Positions 1 to 11,869 of a stretch of 64,000 bases of DNA are shown here, one piece after another. Position 1 is the first letter of the stretch. Every line of letters begins with the position of its first letter. Source of the stretch: Lysobacteraceae bacterium. GTDB lineage: Bacteria > Pseudomonadota > Gammaproteobacteria > Xanthomonadales > Xanthomonadaceae. The stretch covers positions 62,001 through 126,000 of the forward strand of contig QBLY01000001.1 in NCBI GenBank assembly GCA_003241895.1, given 5' to 3'. The notes below the pieces were generated by a model, which was given only the letters and a program-made list of their open reading frames with translations, did not search any database and was not told the DNA's origin. A program made the position numbers and the translations under genes.

Positions 1-607
1 CCACGCGCTCAACCGCACGGTGCGCAACGGCGTGTACCTGGTGATGACCGGCCTGCTGGTGGTGCCCGTGTACTTCGCCGCGCGCTATTACCAGGACCAC
101 AATCCCCCCCAGGTGCTCACCCTGGAAACCAGCCCCGAGATGGTGGACGCCCAGGCCACGGCCGCCCGCGCGCCCGCCGCGCCTGCCTTCGACGCGATCG
201 TCGCCGACCTGCCCCAGGCCGCGGCTGCCGACGCGACCGCGCCTGGCGATGAACCCGCAGTGGCCCCGCAATCCGCCCCGAGCCCAGACCCGGCGCCGAT
301 GATGGCCTCGATGGCGCCGTTCACCCGGGCGGGCGCGCCGGCGGATGGCCTGGTGCTGCGCTTCAAGGACGAAAGTTGGGTTGAAGTGCTGGACGCCCAG
401 GGCGGAAGGGTCGAGCGGGGCCTGGTCGAGTCCGGCGCCGAACGCCGTTATGCCGCTGGACAGGTGGCCCACATTACGCTCGGCAATTCCGATGCGGTGG
501 ACGTGAGCTTCGCGGACAAAGCCCTTGACCTCTCGCCTTACCGCACCGCGAACGTTGCCCGGTTTACGGTATCCTCTGCCGGCGAACCCGCGCCTGCGGG
601 CAACTGA
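1..607 (+). CDS. rodZ: Cytoskeleton protein RodZ, C-terminal part (5' end outside window)
   Basis: The reading frame is open to the left window edge (codons begin at base 2), so the N-terminal helix-turn-helix part is missing. Visible are one membrane segment (about LVMTGLLVVPVYFAA), a Pro/Ala-rich periplasmic linker and a C-terminal beta domain of the DUF4115 type (LVLRFKDESWVEVLDAQG, then LGNSDAVDVSF). RodZ links MreB filaments to the elongation machinery for rod shape. The order rodZ-yfgM-bamB-der on one strand supports the call. In-frame GTG/ATG codons at 20 and later are internal, not starts. The family is sure; the length cannot be judged. Confidence 0.9.
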   Translation, partial: HALNRTVRNGVYLVMTGLLVVPVYFAARYYQDHNPPQVLTLETSPEMVDAQATAARAPAAPAFDAIVADLPQAAAADATAPGDEPAVAPQSAPSPDPAPMMASMAPFTRAGAPADGLVLRFKDESWVEVLDAQGGRVERGLVESGAERRYAAGQVAHITLGNSDAVDVSFADKALDLSPYRTANVARFTVSSAGEPAPAGN

Positions 608-678
608 CCCCGGGCGTAGCGCCAGCGGTGCCCCCACCACCCCGTCCGCGCCATCGCGCGGACCTGAAGAAGTAATCC

Positions 679-1329
679 ATGGACGAGATTGACGAATACG
701 AACAGGGCGAACGCGTTCGGGCCTGGCTGCGCAACAACGGCTCTTCCCTGATTGGCGGCATCGCCCTTGGCTTGGCCGCGCTGGGCGGCTGGCAGTGGTG
801 GCAGGTCCAGCAGGACCAGCAGCTTTTCGACGCTGCGGCCGAGTACCAGGCCTTCAACACCGCCATCGAGGCCAAGGACGACACCAAGGCCGGCGCCCAC
901 GCCGCCTCGCTGTCCCAGTCCTTCCCCGACTCGCCGTACCCGGTGCTGGCGGCGATGCGCCGTGCCGAGCTGCTGCACACCCAGGGCAAGGACGACGAGG
1001 CGCTGAAGGTGCTCGACGCCGCGCAGGGCGGCAAGGCCGACCCGCTGCTGGTCGAACTGGCCCAGCTGCGCGCGGCTCGGCTGCTGTCGTCCATGGCCAA
1101 GCACGAAGAGGCCATCAAGCGCCTGGATGCCATCGCCGACACGTCGTTCCCGGCCCTTGCCGCCGAAACCCGCGGCGACGCCGAGTTGGCCCTGGGCCGC
1201 CGCGACGCCGCCCGTGCCGCTTATGAAAAGGCGCTGGCTTCGCTGGACGTCGCCGCCCCGACCCGTCCGATGGTCGAAATGAAACTTACCGATGCGGGCG
1301 GCTCGCCGAACGCACAGCCGGAGACCTGA
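679..1329 (+). CDS. yfgM: YfgM-like ancillary SecYEG translocon subunit (tetratricopeptide protein)
   Basis: The product has 216 residues, the usual family length. A short cytoplasmic N-terminus (MDEIDEYEQGERVRAW) is followed by one membrane helix at about 22-42 and a periplasmic part of TPR-like helices. YfgM associates with SecYEG and periplasmic chaperones such as PpiD. It starts at ATG 679, 71 bp after rodZ, and ends just before bamB, so it probably shares the rodZ-bamB transcript. Function is taken from the family; no catalytic motif is expected. Confidence 0.9.
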   Translation: MDEIDEYEQGERVRAWLRNNGSSLIGGIALGLAALGGWQWWQVQQDQQLFDAAAEYQAFNTAIEAKDDTKAGAHAASLSQSFPDSPYPVLAAMRRAELLHTQGKDDEALKVLDAAQGGKADPLLVELAQLRAARLLSSMAKHEEAIKRLDAIADTSFPALAAETRGDAELALGRRDAARAAYEKALASLDVAAPTRPMVEMKLTDAGGSPNAQPET

Positions 1330-1333
1330 TCGC

Positions 1334-2551
1334 ATGTCGCTTCGCACCCTGATCCTCGCCCTGGTGCTCGTCCTCGCCACCGGCTGCACCACCGTCAAGG
1401 GCTGGTTGAGCGACGACAAGGCCAAGGCCAGCGCGCCCGCTCCGCTGGTGGACATCAACGCCACCCTTTCGCCCAAGGCCAGTTGGACCGTGGACCTGGG
1501 TGACAGCCAGTCCAAGCTCGGCCTGCGCCAGCGTCCGGCCATCGACGGTGACCGCCTGTTCGTCTCCAACGACTCCGGCCGCGTGCTGGCGATCGACATC
1601 AATTCCGGCGACACGCTGTGGGATTCGCAGGTCGTCAAGACCGGCAAGCAGGGCAGCCGCCTGTTCTTCTGGAAGCGCAAGGCCACCGAGGCCGGCCTGA
1701 CCGGAGGCCCCGGCGTAGGCGCGGGCCTGGTGGTGGTGGGCGGCCGCAACGGCGAAGTCGTGGCGCTGGACACGGAAACCGGCGCCGAGCGCTGGAAGAC
1801 CACCGTTACCTCGGAGGTCATTTCCACCCCGCTGGTGCATGCCGGCCTGGTCATCGTGCGCAGCGGCGACGGCCGCGCCTTCGGCCTGGATGTCGCCGAC
1901 GGCACCCGCAAATGGGTGTTCGACCGCGGCCTGCCCAACCTGAGCGTGCGCGGCAACGGTTCGCCCGTCGCCGGCGGCGAGCTGGTGTTCCTGGGCTACG
2001 ACGACGGTGCGGTGATCGCGCTGCGTGCCGCCGACGGCCAGCGCGCCTGGGAACAGCTGATCGCCCAGCCAGACGGCCGCAACGAACTCGAGCGCCTTTC
2101 CGACGTGGACGGTGAAATCCAGGTCGGCTTGTCCGAACTGTATGCCACCAGTTTCCGCGGCCAGACGATGGCCATCACGCTTTCCAATGCCCGTCCGCTT
2201 TGGACCCGCGACGTGGGCAGCTACGGCGGCCTGGGCATGGCGGCCGACAAGGTGGTGCTGGCCGACAACAAAGGCACCGTCTGGGCGCTCGACCGCGCCG
2301 GCGGCACCGCCATGTGGAAGCAGGAAGTGCTGGCGCGCCGCTGGCTGACCACGCCGGCGGTGCAGGGCAACTACGCGGTGGTCGGTGACGTCCAGGGCTA
2401 CCTGCACTGGATCAACCTCGACAACGGCCAGATCGAAGGCCGCGTCCGCGTCGATCGCTCACCCATCCTGGCCACGCCGCAGGTGTCGCCGGCCGGCACC
2501 CTGGTGGTGCTGACCTCGAACGGCAAGCTCAAGGCGTACCCGCAGCCGTAA
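1334..2551 (+). CDS. bamB: Outer membrane protein assembly factor BamB (lipoprotein)
   Basis: BamB is a lipoprotein of the BAM complex that helps insert beta-barrel proteins into the outer membrane. The chosen ATG gives a lipoprotein signal with lipobox LATGC (Cys18); an upstream in-frame start would bury it. The rest (405 residues in all) is a beta-propeller of PQQ-like blades, seen as repeated units such as GRVLAIDINSGDTLW, GEVVALDTETGAERW and GAVIALRAADGQRAW. It begins 4 bp after the yfgM stop. The family call is strong. Confidence 0.95.
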   Translation: MSLRTLILALVLVLATGCTTVKGWLSDDKAKASAPAPLVDINATLSPKASWTVDLGDSQSKLGLRQRPAIDGDRLFVSNDSGRVLAIDINSGDTLWDSQVVKTGKQGSRLFFWKRKATEAGLTGGPGVGAGLVVVGGRNGEVVALDTETGAERWKTTVTSEVISTPLVHAGLVIVRSGDGRAFGLDVADGTRKWVFDRGLPNLSVRGNGSPVAGGELVFLGYDDGAVIALRAADGQRAWEQLIAQPDGRNELERLSDVDGEIQVGLSELYATSFRGQTMAITLSNARPLWTRDVGSYGGLGMAADKVVLADNKGTVWALDRAGGTAMWKQEVLARRWLTTPAVQGNYAVVGDVQGYLHWINLDNGQIEGRVRVDRSPILATPQVSPAGTLVVLTSNGKLKAYPQP

Positions 2552-2589
2552 CCATCACGGCCGCCGCCCGCAAGGGTTGGCGGCCAAGC

Positions 2590-2640
2590 GCGTCCCACCC
2601 TGCGGTGGGGCGTTCCGCCGCCCGGCCCCTGCCGGGCGGT
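2590..2640 (+). terminator. Tandem GC-rich hairpins between bamB and der
   Basis: Two consecutive stem-loops lie in the 137-bp gap: CGTCCCACC/GGTGGGGCG at about 2591-2612 and a perfect 9-bp stem CCGCCCGGC/GCCGGGCGG at 2618-2639. No U-run follows, so they look more like attenuating or RNA-stabilising structures than a classical terminator. The der ribosome site lies about 35 bp further on. Confidence 0.4.
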
Positions 2641-2688
2641 TCGCGCTTCCAGCGCGGGAAACACCACCAGTAATCGGGAGAGATCCAC

Positions 2689-4086
2689 GTGTTGCCATTG
2701 GTCGCTCTCGTGGGCCGGCCGAATGTCGGCAAGTCCACGATCTTCAACGCGCTCACGCGCAGCCGCGACGCCCTCGTCCACGACGAGCCTGGCGTCACCC
2801 GTGATCGCCACTACGGCATCTGCCGTCGCGACGAAGACCATCCGTTCGCCCTGTGCGACACGGGCGGCCTGTCGGGTGACGAAGAAGGCCTCGCCGGCGC
2901 CACCGCGCGCCAGGCCCGTTCGGCCGTGGAAGAGGCCGACCTGGTGCTGTTCGTGGTGGACGGCCGCGAAGGCCCTTCGGCGCTGGATGAAAACATCCTG
3001 CACTGGCTGCGCAAGAGCGGCCGGCGCTTCTTCCTGGTCGTCAACAAGACCGACGGCCTGGACGAAGAGGCCGTGGTGGCCGAGTTCGCGCGCTTCGGCG
3101 TCGAGCGCATCATCCCGATCTCGGCCGCGCACCAGCGCGGCATCCCCGACCTGCTCGAGGAAATCATCCCCGAGCTGCCGGCCGAGCGTGACGTCGAGAT
3201 CCTTCCCGACGAACCCGGCCGCATCCGCATCGCCTTCCTCGGCCGCCCCAACGTCGGCAAGTCGACCCTGGTGAACCGCCTGCTGGGCGAGGAACGCATG
3301 ATCGCCTCCGAAGTGCCCGGCACCACCCGCGACTCAATCGCGGTGGCCATGGAGCGCGACGGCAAGCCCTACTTGCTGATCGACACCGCCGGCCTGCGCC
3401 GCCGCGCCAAGGTCGAGGAGGCGGTGGAGAAGTTCAGCGTCTTCAAGACCCTGCAGGCCATCGAAAATGCCCAGGTGGTGGTGGTGATGCTCGACGCCGG
3501 TGAAGGCGTGACCGAACAGGACGCCACCGTGCTGGGCTACGTGCTCGATTCGGGCCGTGCGCTGGTGGTCGCGGTGAACAAGTGGGACGACCAGGACAAG
3601 TACACGCGCGAACAGGCGCTGTCCATGCTCGAGCGCAAGCTCTCTTTCTGCGAATGGGCCGAGCGCATGACCATCTCGGCCAAGAACGGCACCGGCCTCA
3701 AGGAGCTGTTCAAGGCGATCCATCGCGCCCACGCCTCGGCGACGCACCAGTTCAGCACCGCCGAAACCACCAAGGCGCTGCAGGTGGCGGTGGAAAGCTT
3801 CCCGCCGCCGGTGGTGCGCGGGCACGTGGCCAAGATGAAGTTCGCCCATCCCGGTGGCGCCAATCCGCCCACTTTCATCGTGCACGGCAATCGCCTGACG
3901 TCCCTGACCGAAAGCTATCGCCGCTATCTCGAGAACTTCTTCCGCAAGCGCTTCAAGCTGGTCGGTACGCCGGTCAAGTTTGTGTTCCGCGAAGGCGAGA
4001 ACCCGTACGAGGGCAAGAAGAACGTGCTCACCGAGCGCCAGGTGAAAGCCAAGCGCCGCCTGATGAAGCACGTCAAGGGCAAGTGA
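2689..4086 (+). CDS. der: GTPase Der (EngA), ribosome biogenesis
   Basis: Der is a double-GTPase needed for 50S ribosome maturation. Both G domains are complete. The first has GRPNVGKS at 9-16, DTGG and NKTD at 119-122. The second has GRPNVGKS at 185-192, DTAG near 232 and NKWD at 297-300. A KH-like C-terminal domain follows. The length of 465 residues is normal. The start is GTG, with the purine-rich stretch GGGAGAG about 6 bp upstream. Its stop overlaps the mobA start. Confidence 0.97.
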   Translation: MLPLVALVGRPNVGKSTIFNALTRSRDALVHDEPGVTRDRHYGICRRDEDHPFALCDTGGLSGDEEGLAGATARQARSAVEEADLVLFVVDGREGPSALDENILHWLRKSGRRFFLVVNKTDGLDEEAVVAEFARFGVERIIPISAAHQRGIPDLLEEIIPELPAERDVEILPDEPGRIRIAFLGRPNVGKSTLVNRLLGEERMIASEVPGTTRDSIAVAMERDGKPYLLIDTAGLRRRAKVEEAVEKFSVFKTLQAIENAQVVVVMLDAGEGVTEQDATVLGYVLDSGRALVVAVNKWDDQDKYTREQALSMLERKLSFCEWAERMTISAKNGTGLKELFKAIHRAHASATHQFSTAETTKALQVAVESFPPPVVRGHVAKMKFAHPGGANPPTFIVHGNRLTSLTESYRRYLENFFRKRFKLVGTPVKFVFREGENPYEGKKNVLTERQVKAKRRLMKHVKGK

Positions 4087-4658
4087 TACCGCGCACGTCG
4101 ATAACGCTGGGCGTGCTGGCGGGCGGTCGCGGCCAGCGGCTGGGTGGGCGCGACAAGGCCTGGGTGCTGCACCACGGCAAGACCCTGCTCCAGCACACGC
4201 TGTCGGCCTTCCCGGGCGGCTACGCCGAGCGCCTGGTCAGCACCCGCGAAGACGATGCGCGCTTCGGGAAAATGGGCCTGCGCGCCGTCCTCGACCAGCG
4301 GCCCGGTTTCGCCGGCCCGCTGGCGGCGCTGGAGGCCCTGTGCGCCGCCTGCACCACGCCCTGGCTGCTCACCGTCCCGGTGGACGTGCAGCGCATCCCC
4401 GACGACCTGGCCGAGGCGCTGCGCAGCGCCGTGGCGCGCGACGGCGTGGTGGTGAAGGACGCCACCGGCCTGCAGCCGCTGGTCGGCCTGTGGCGCACGG
4501 CGGCACTGCAGGCGGCCGTGCGCGACCTGCTCGACGCCGGCGAATCCGCTGCCCACCGCGTGGTGTCGCGCCTGGACCTGGCGCGCATGGACATCTCGCC
4601 GCGCCTGCTGGCCAACCTCAATACGCCCGAAGACCTCCAGGACCATCCCGCCCCATGA
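4083..4658 (+). CDS. mobA: Molybdenum cofactor guanylyltransferase MobA
   Basis: MobA transfers GMP from GTP to molybdopterin to form the bis-MGD cofactor. The N-terminal nucleotide-binding signature [14 protein letters not shown] is clear, and [12 protein letters not shown] follows as in the family. The GTG start overlaps the der stop (GTGA), giving 191 residues; longer in-frame extensions would run inside der. The stop overlaps the moeA start (ATGA). This indicates translational coupling in der-mobA-moeA. Confidence 0.92.
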   Translation: MIPRTSITLGVLAGGRGQRLGGRDKAWVLHHGKTLLQHTLSAFPGGYAERLVSTREDDARFGKMGLRAVLDQRPGFAGPLAALEALCAACTTPWLLTVPVDVQRIPDDLAEALRSAVARDGVVVKDATGLQPLVGLWRTAALQAAVRDLLDAGESAAHRVVSRLDLARMDISPRLLANLNTPEDLQDHPAP

Positions 4659-5884
4659 ACCCCGACGTGCCGACCCGAATTCCTTTCGCCCGGGCCCAGG
4701 AAATCGTCGCGGCCGTGGCGCAGGCCCACGCCATGCCGGTCGAGCGGCGGCCGCTGTCGCGCGCACTCGGCTGGGTGCTGGCCGAGGACCTGGTGTCCAC
4801 GCTGGCGCTGCCGGGTTTCGACAACTCCGCGATGGACGGCTTCGCGCTGCGCAGCGACGACGGCGCCACGCCGCGCCGCCTGGTGGGCGAACAGTTCGCC
4901 GGTCCCAGCCAGGCGTTCACCCTGGCGCCGGGCGAGTGCGTGCGCATCACCACCGGCGCGGTCCTGCCGACCGGTGCCGACGCCGTGCTGATGAAAGAAA
5001 ACGCGCTGGTCGAGGCCGACACGGTGACGCCGACCCAGGCCGCCAAGGCAGGGCAACACGTGCGCCGCAAGGCTGAGGACGTGGCCGTGGGCGACACCGT
5101 GCTGGTGGCGGGCACTGTCCTGGACGCCAGCAAGCTCAGCCTCGCCGCCGCTCTCGGACAACATGACCTGCCGGTGCGACGCCGTCCCACCGTGGCCGTG
5201 TTCACCACGGGCGACGAACTGCGTGCGCCGGGGCAGCCCTTGGCGCCGGGCGAGATCTACGACAGCAACCGCGTGCTGCTGCAGGCCCTGCTGATTGCCG
5301 AGGGCTACGAGCCGGTGGCGTGGCCGGTGCTGCCCGATGACCCGGAAGCCATCGCCGGCGCGCTCAAGGACGCCGCGTTCTCGTTTGACCTCGTGCTCAC
5401 CTGCGGCGGCGTGTCGGTGGGCGAGAAGGATTTCCTGCCGGCATTCCTGGAGCGCGAAGGCCAGGTGCATTTCTGGAAAGTGCTGATGCGCCCGGGCATG
5501 CCCGTGCTGTTCGGACGCTTGGGCGAAGCGCATTTCCTCGGCCTGCCCGGCAACCCCGTGTCGGTGCTGGCGACCTTCCTCACGCTGGCGCGTCCGCTGC
5601 TGGACACGCTGCAGGGCAGGGCACAGCCGCGCCGGCCGCTGCGTGCCCGACTCACCGCCGACGTGTCGAAGTCGCATGACCGCCTGGAATTCCTGCGCGG
5701 CGTGCTGGCCTGCGACGCGCAGGGCCAACTGCTGGTGACCCCCAACCCCGCTGACGGCTCGCACCGGCTGCTGGCGGCGGCGCAGTCCAATGCACTGGTC
5801 GTGCTGGCCGAAGGGGCAGGGCAGTGGGCCGCTGGAACGCTGATGGACGTGCTGCCTTACGCCGCGCTGGACGCGAGCCGCTAG
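4655..5884 (+). CDS. moeA: Molybdopterin molybdenumtransferase MoeA
   Basis: MoeA inserts molybdate into adenylylated molybdopterin. Family motifs are seen in order: GFDNSAMDGFAL, TTGAVLPTGADAV, FTTGDEL, CGGVSVGEKDF and GLPGNPVSVLATF. The length of 409 residues is typical. The ATG start overlaps the mobA stop by 4 bp. The gene sits between mobA and a ThiF/rhodanese gene, so this is a small molybdopterin operon; moaA-E and mog are not in the window. Confidence 0.95.
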   Translation: MNPDVPTRIPFARAQEIVAAVAQAHAMPVERRPLSRALGWVLAEDLVSTLALPGFDNSAMDGFALRSDDGATPRRLVGEQFAGPSQAFTLAPGECVRITTGAVLPTGADAVLMKENALVEADTVTPTQAAKAGQHVRRKAEDVAVGDTVLVAGTVLDASKLSLAAALGQHDLPVRRRPTVAVFTTGDELRAPGQPLAPGEIYDSNRVLLQALLIAEGYEPVAWPVLPDDPEAIAGALKDAAFSFDLVLTCGGVSVGEKDFLPAFLEREGQVHFWKVLMRPGMPVLFGRLGEAHFLGLPGNPVSVLATFLTLARPLLDTLQGRAQPRRPLRARLTADVSKSHDRLEFLRGVLACDAQGQLLVTPNPADGSHRLLAAAQSNALVVLAEGAGQWAAGTLMDVLPYAALDASR

Positions 5885-5893
5885 ACTCGCGCC

Positions 5894-7015
5894 ATGGCCA
5901 TCCGCGAAATATCCGCGACCCAGGCGCATCACCGCCAAGCGCACGGCGCGCTGCTGGTGGACGTGCGTGAGCCAGACGAGCACGCACTTGGAACTCCGGC
6001 GGCGGCACGGCTGGTGCCTCGCGCATCGCTGGAAGCCGACCCTTCGGCCACGGCCCCCGACCCGGGAACCGAACTGCTGCTGATCTGCGCTGGCGGCTTT
6101 CGCTCGCTGGCCGCGGCCCAGGCGCTGGAAGCGCAGGGCTATCGCAATGTCGTTTCCGTTGCCGGCGGCTACCAGGCCTGGCTCGCCGCCGGCCTGCCGG
6201 TGGAGGCTCAGCGCGACGCCGACTTCATGGAGCGCTATTCGCGCCACCTGCGGCTGCCGCAGGTCGGGCTGGCAGGCCAGGAGAAGCTCGAACAGGCCCG
6301 CGTTTTGATGGTGGGCGCGGGCGGCCTCGGCTCGCCGGTCGCGTTCTATCTCGCGGCCGCGGGCATCGGCTTCATCCGCCTGGTGGACGACGACGTGGTG
6401 GATCGGAGCAACCTGCAGCGCCAGATACTGCATACCGAGGCACGCATCGGCCAGCCCAAGGTGGCTTCGGCCGTGCAAACCCTGTCGGCCCTCAACCCCC
6501 GGGTGCGGGTGGAAGCGGTGCAGGCGCGGGTCGGTGCCGACAACGTGGACGCGCTGATGGCCGACGTGGACGTCGTGATCGACGGCGCCGACAACTTCCC
6601 CACGCGCTACCTGCTGTCGGATGCCTGCGTGCGCCACGGCAAGCCGCTGGTGTACGGCGCGGTGCATCGTTTCGAAGGCCAGGCCAGCGTCTTCGACGCC
6701 GGCCGACGGCGCGGCGAATCGCCTTGCTACCGCTGCCTGTTCCCCGAGCCGCCGGATGCCGGCGATGCCCCCAACTGCGCCGAGGCCGGCGTGCTGGGCG
6801 TGCTGCCGGGCATCATCGGCCTGATCCAGGCCAGTGAAGCGATCAAGCTCGTGCTGGGCCTGGGCGAGAGCCTGTCGGGGCGCCTGCTGCAGTTCGACGC
6901 CCTGGCGATGCGCTTCCACGAAACCAGGCTGTCGCCCGACCCCGACTGCCCGGTCTGTTCGCCGGGTGTCGTTTTTTCAGGCTATTCGCTGCCGGGACAG
7001 GCTTGCGCCGGCTGA
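5894..7015 (+). CDS. moeB: Rhodanese-ThiF/MoeB fusion, sulfur-carrier adenylyltransferase
   Basis: The product has 373 residues. The N-terminal ~110 residues form a rhodanese-like domain with loop CAGGFRS (Cys65). The rest is an E1-like ThiF/MoeB domain with nucleotide loop GAGGLG from 141, RYSRHLRLPQVG before it, candidate catalytic Cys295 (NCAEAG) and zinc-type pairs CYRC and CPVC. MoeB adenylates the C-terminus of MoaD so that it can receive sulfur. The rhodanese may supply that sulfur, but here it lies N-terminal, unlike the C-terminal rhodanese of MoeZ/MOCS3. It starts 9 bp after moeA. Confidence 0.88.
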   Translation: MAIREISATQAHHRQAHGALLVDVREPDEHALGTPAAARLVPRASLEADPSATAPDPGTELLLICAGGFRSLAAAQALEAQGYRNVVSVAGGYQAWLAAGLPVEAQRDADFMERYSRHLRLPQVGLAGQEKLEQARVLMVGAGGLGSPVAFYLAAAGIGFIRLVDDDVVDRSNLQRQILHTEARIGQPKVASAVQTLSALNPRVRVEAVQARVGADNVDALMADVDVVIDGADNFPTRYLLSDACVRHGKPLVYGAVHRFEGQASVFDAGRRRGESPCYRCLFPEPPDAGDAPNCAEAGVLGVLPGIIGLIQASEAIKLVLGLGESLSGRLLQFDALAMRFHETRLSPDPDCPVCSPGVVFSGYSLPGQACAG

Positions 7016-7024
7016 CGCCTGGGC

Positions 7025-9598
<2,574 letters not shown>

Positions 9599-9769
9599 AG
9601 AGGGAGATCCTTCGGCTGGGGCCAGTTCACCACGCAGCGTGGAACGCGCGCTTGATCCGGGTCAATGGTGATGACGATGCGCCGATGCCGGCACGCCTTG
9701 GATTGCACGCGGGTGCGGAAAAAGGGGACCGGATCGGCGAGAATGAGGCGTTTCCAAAGAGCCCATGCC

Positions 9770-10741
9770 ATGGCCGACGTCGAGAAAGGTCCCGAATTCC
9801 GCATCCTCTCACTCGCGGGCGGAGGCTATCTGGGCTTCTACACCGCCTGCGTGCTGGCCGAGTTGGAGGAACAGGCGGGCGAACCGCTGGGCCGCCGCTT
9901 CGACCTGATTGCCGGCACCTCGGTGGGCGGCATCCTGGCGATCGCGCTGGCTTTCGAGATCCCGATGGCGAAGATCCGCGAGATCTTCCTGGAGCAGGGC
10001 ACGCGCATCTTCTCGTCGCGCGGCCTGCCCAACAACGCCGTGGCGAAGCTGCGCGACCTGACGCGTTCGGTGCTGGGCCCCAAGTACAACGGCGTTGCGC
10101 TCAACAAGGCGCTGGCCAAGCACCTGGGCCGCAAGACCCTGGGCGAAGCCCTGCACTCGGTGGTGGTGCCGGCGGTGAACATCACGCTGAGCCAAACCAA
10201 GGTGTTCAAATCGCCCCATGCCAGCGGCTCGCGCGGTGACCAGGGCGTGCGCGCCGCCAGCGTGGCGATGGCCACGTCGGCCGCGCCGGCCTACTTCCCG
10301 GCCGTGCGGGTGGGCCCGCACCTGTATGCCGACGGTGGCCTGTTCGCCGTGGCGCCCGACCAGGTGGCGATGCACGAGGCCGAGCACTTCATGCGCGTGG
10401 ACGCGTCGCGTATCCGCATGCTGTCCATCGGCACTGCCACCATGGACTACCGCCCGTCGAGCGCGGTGTCCGAAACCGACGGCGCGGTGGACTGGCTGGC
10501 CGACGGCCGGCTGCTGCTGACGCTGATCTCGGTGCAGCAGCAGCACGTGCAGGCGATGATGGAAGACCGCCTGCGCGACCGCTACACCAGGCTCGATGCG
10601 CAGTGGCCCTACGACGCCGAGCTGGGTATCGACGTCGCGACCAGCGAGGCCGCCGAAGTACTGTCGCAGCTGGCCCACAAAACGCTGGAAGACGCACGCG
10701 CCGTGCGCTCCGTGCGCAGGTTCCTTTCGCCGGGCAGCTAG
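9770..10741 (+). CDS. Patatin-like phospholipase, CapV-like
   Basis: The product has 323 residues. The oxyanion loop LAGGGYLG sits at 15-22, the nucleophile elbow GTSVG has Ser51, and the catalytic Asp188 is in DGG. These are the patatin Ser-Asp dyad motifs. The N-terminal pattern (FRILSL, then FDLIAGTSVGGI) resembles CBASS phospholipases of the CapV type, but no nucleotide cyclase lies nearby. I chose ATG 9770 because it precedes the conserved start and AAAGAG lies upstream; an earlier in-frame start at 9665 adds an Arg-rich leader. Membrane phospholipid hydrolysis is inferred. Confidence 0.82.
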   Translation: MADVEKGPEFRILSLAGGGYLGFYTACVLAELEEQAGEPLGRRFDLIAGTSVGGILAIALAFEIPMAKIREIFLEQGTRIFSSRGLPNNAVAKLRDLTRSVLGPKYNGVALNKALAKHLGRKTLGEALHSVVVPAVNITLSQTKVFKSPHASGSRGDQGVRAASVAMATSAAPAYFPAVRVGPHLYADGGLFAVAPDQVAMHEAEHFMRVDASRIRMLSIGTATMDYRPSSAVSETDGAVDWLADGRLLLTLISVQQQHVQAMMEDRLRDRYTRLDAQWPYDAELGIDVATSEAAEVLSQLAHKTLEDARAVRSVRRFLSPGS

Positions 10742-10756
10742 CACCGGTCGGGATCG

Positions 10757-11116
10757 TCAGCTGCCGCCTTGGATCTCGCCAAAAACGGGCTTCGGCGGCA
10801 AGCCGTGGCGGGCGCGTTGCCACCAATGGACGCGATCGAACTGGAAAGTGAGATGCGTAGGGATGACGCCGGGATGTGCGGCGTTGAACGCGGTGAGCAG
10901 CTTGCCAGCGGCGCGTCTTCCCAGGGTGGCAGGCACGAACACCGCGCAGCTGAGGTCGATCCGTCCATCGGCGCCGAGGCACTCCTGCATGCGAAAGTTT
11001 GCCGGGAGCCCGTCGATGATGATCACCCAGCCGCCGTCAGCGTGGGAAGCGACCAGTGCACAGGAGTGATACTGGACGGCAAAGTGGTAAGGCGTGGCGG
11101 CGAAAATGCACTTCAT
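10757..11116 (-). CDS. Hypothetical protein, 119 residues
   Basis: I do not recognise this family. The ATG has a good ribosome site (AGGGGACT directly upstream on the minus strand). The protein is compact and mixed, without a signal peptide or clear membrane helix (MKCIFAATPYHFAVQYHSC at the start, HLTFQFDRVHWWQ later). It ends 15 bp from the patatin stop and is convergent with it. Coding is supported mainly by the start context and by the absence of a better ORF. Confidence 0.55.
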   Translation of the reverse strand: MKCIFAATPYHFAVQYHSCALVASHADGGWVIIIDGLPANFRMQECLGADGRIDLSCAVFVPATLGRRAAGKLLTAFNAAHPGVIPTHLTFQFDRVHWWQRARHGLPPKPVFGEIQGGS

Positions 11117-11247
11117 GAGTCCCCTGTCGGGACGCGGTCAATGGCCAGCGGCGCCCCCTTGCTGGAGAGTCTATGCGGGCCACCAAGGCCGCGTATGTGC
11201 GGCAGGCCACCCAAACGGACGAAAGGCTGGCTTACCCTGCGGCGAGC

Positions 11248-11802
11248 TCACCAGACCAGGTCGTCGGGTACCTGGAACTGGGCGTAATACGCATCATCTT
11301 CGGAACTGTCGGCGGCCGGCGCAGTGCCCGCGGGCTGGCCGTGGTCCAGCACCACCAGGCTGGCGTCGCGTTCGCGCACTTTTTCCCCGGCGGGACGGGG
11401 CAGCAGTTCGTAGCGATCGCCCAGGCGGACGATGACCAGCGCGCCCGCCGACAGTTTCCTGCGCAGGTCGTCGTTCACCAGCAGGGTGCGGATGGCCCCG
11501 TCGGCGGTGAAGCGGTATTCGCTGTCACCGGTGCGCGGCACCTTCTTGTCCTGGATGATCTGGCGCGCCTGGGCGCGCATTTCGTTGACGCGGGCGTCGG
11601 CCTTGCGCGAGGCTTCCAGCGCGCGGTCGCGCTCGGCTTTTTCCTCACGCGTCCGCTCGGCCTCGCGCTGGATGTCGTTGGCCTCGGCAGGCCCTTTGCC
11701 GTGACGGGCCTTGTCCTGGGCGCGCGCCACCTCGGCGACCTTGGACTTCTTGACCAGGCCGGCCTTGAGCAGCTGTTCCTGGAGCGGGTTGGGCTTGGCC
11801 AT
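11248..11802 (-). CDS. DUF2058 family protein (YaiL-like)
   Basis: The product has 184 residues, highly charged. It starts with MAKPNPLQEQLLKAGLVKK, as is typical of DUF2058. A long Lys/Glu/Arg-rich helix (about 25-85, probably coiled coil) precedes a small globular part (DSEYRFTADGAIRTLLVND). Some relatives are called nucleoprotein/polynucleotide-associated enzyme, without a proven reaction. The start chosen is ATG 11802; an upstream in-frame ATG adds 12 unlikely residues. It is divergent from the YgjP-like gene. Confidence 0.85.
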   Translation of the reverse strand: MAKPNPLQEQLLKAGLVKKSKVAEVARAQDKARHGKGPAEANDIQREAERTREEKAERDRALEASRKADARVNEMRAQARQIIQDKKVPRTGDSEYRFTADGAIRTLLVNDDLRRKLSAGALVIVRLGDRYELLPRPAGEKVRERDASLVVLDHGQPAGTAPAADSSEDDAYYAQFQVPDDLVW

Positions 11803-11869
11803 GGTGCGCTGTCTTGTCGGGGGAATCCGGGACATCATACCCGCCGGCCGCTTTTGATCCCGCCTACCG

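Noticed and set aside
4220-6919. An 899-codon open frame on the minus strand opposite mobA-moeA-moeB
   Set aside because: It is a GC-rich shadow. The + strand genes carry all family motifs, and the antisense product is His/Arg/Gln-rich and without motifs.
9599-11116. A complete CBASS defence operon around the patatin
   Set aside because: Neither a nucleotide cyclase nor a ubiquitin-like or sensor partner is visible; only the phospholipase resembles CBASS.
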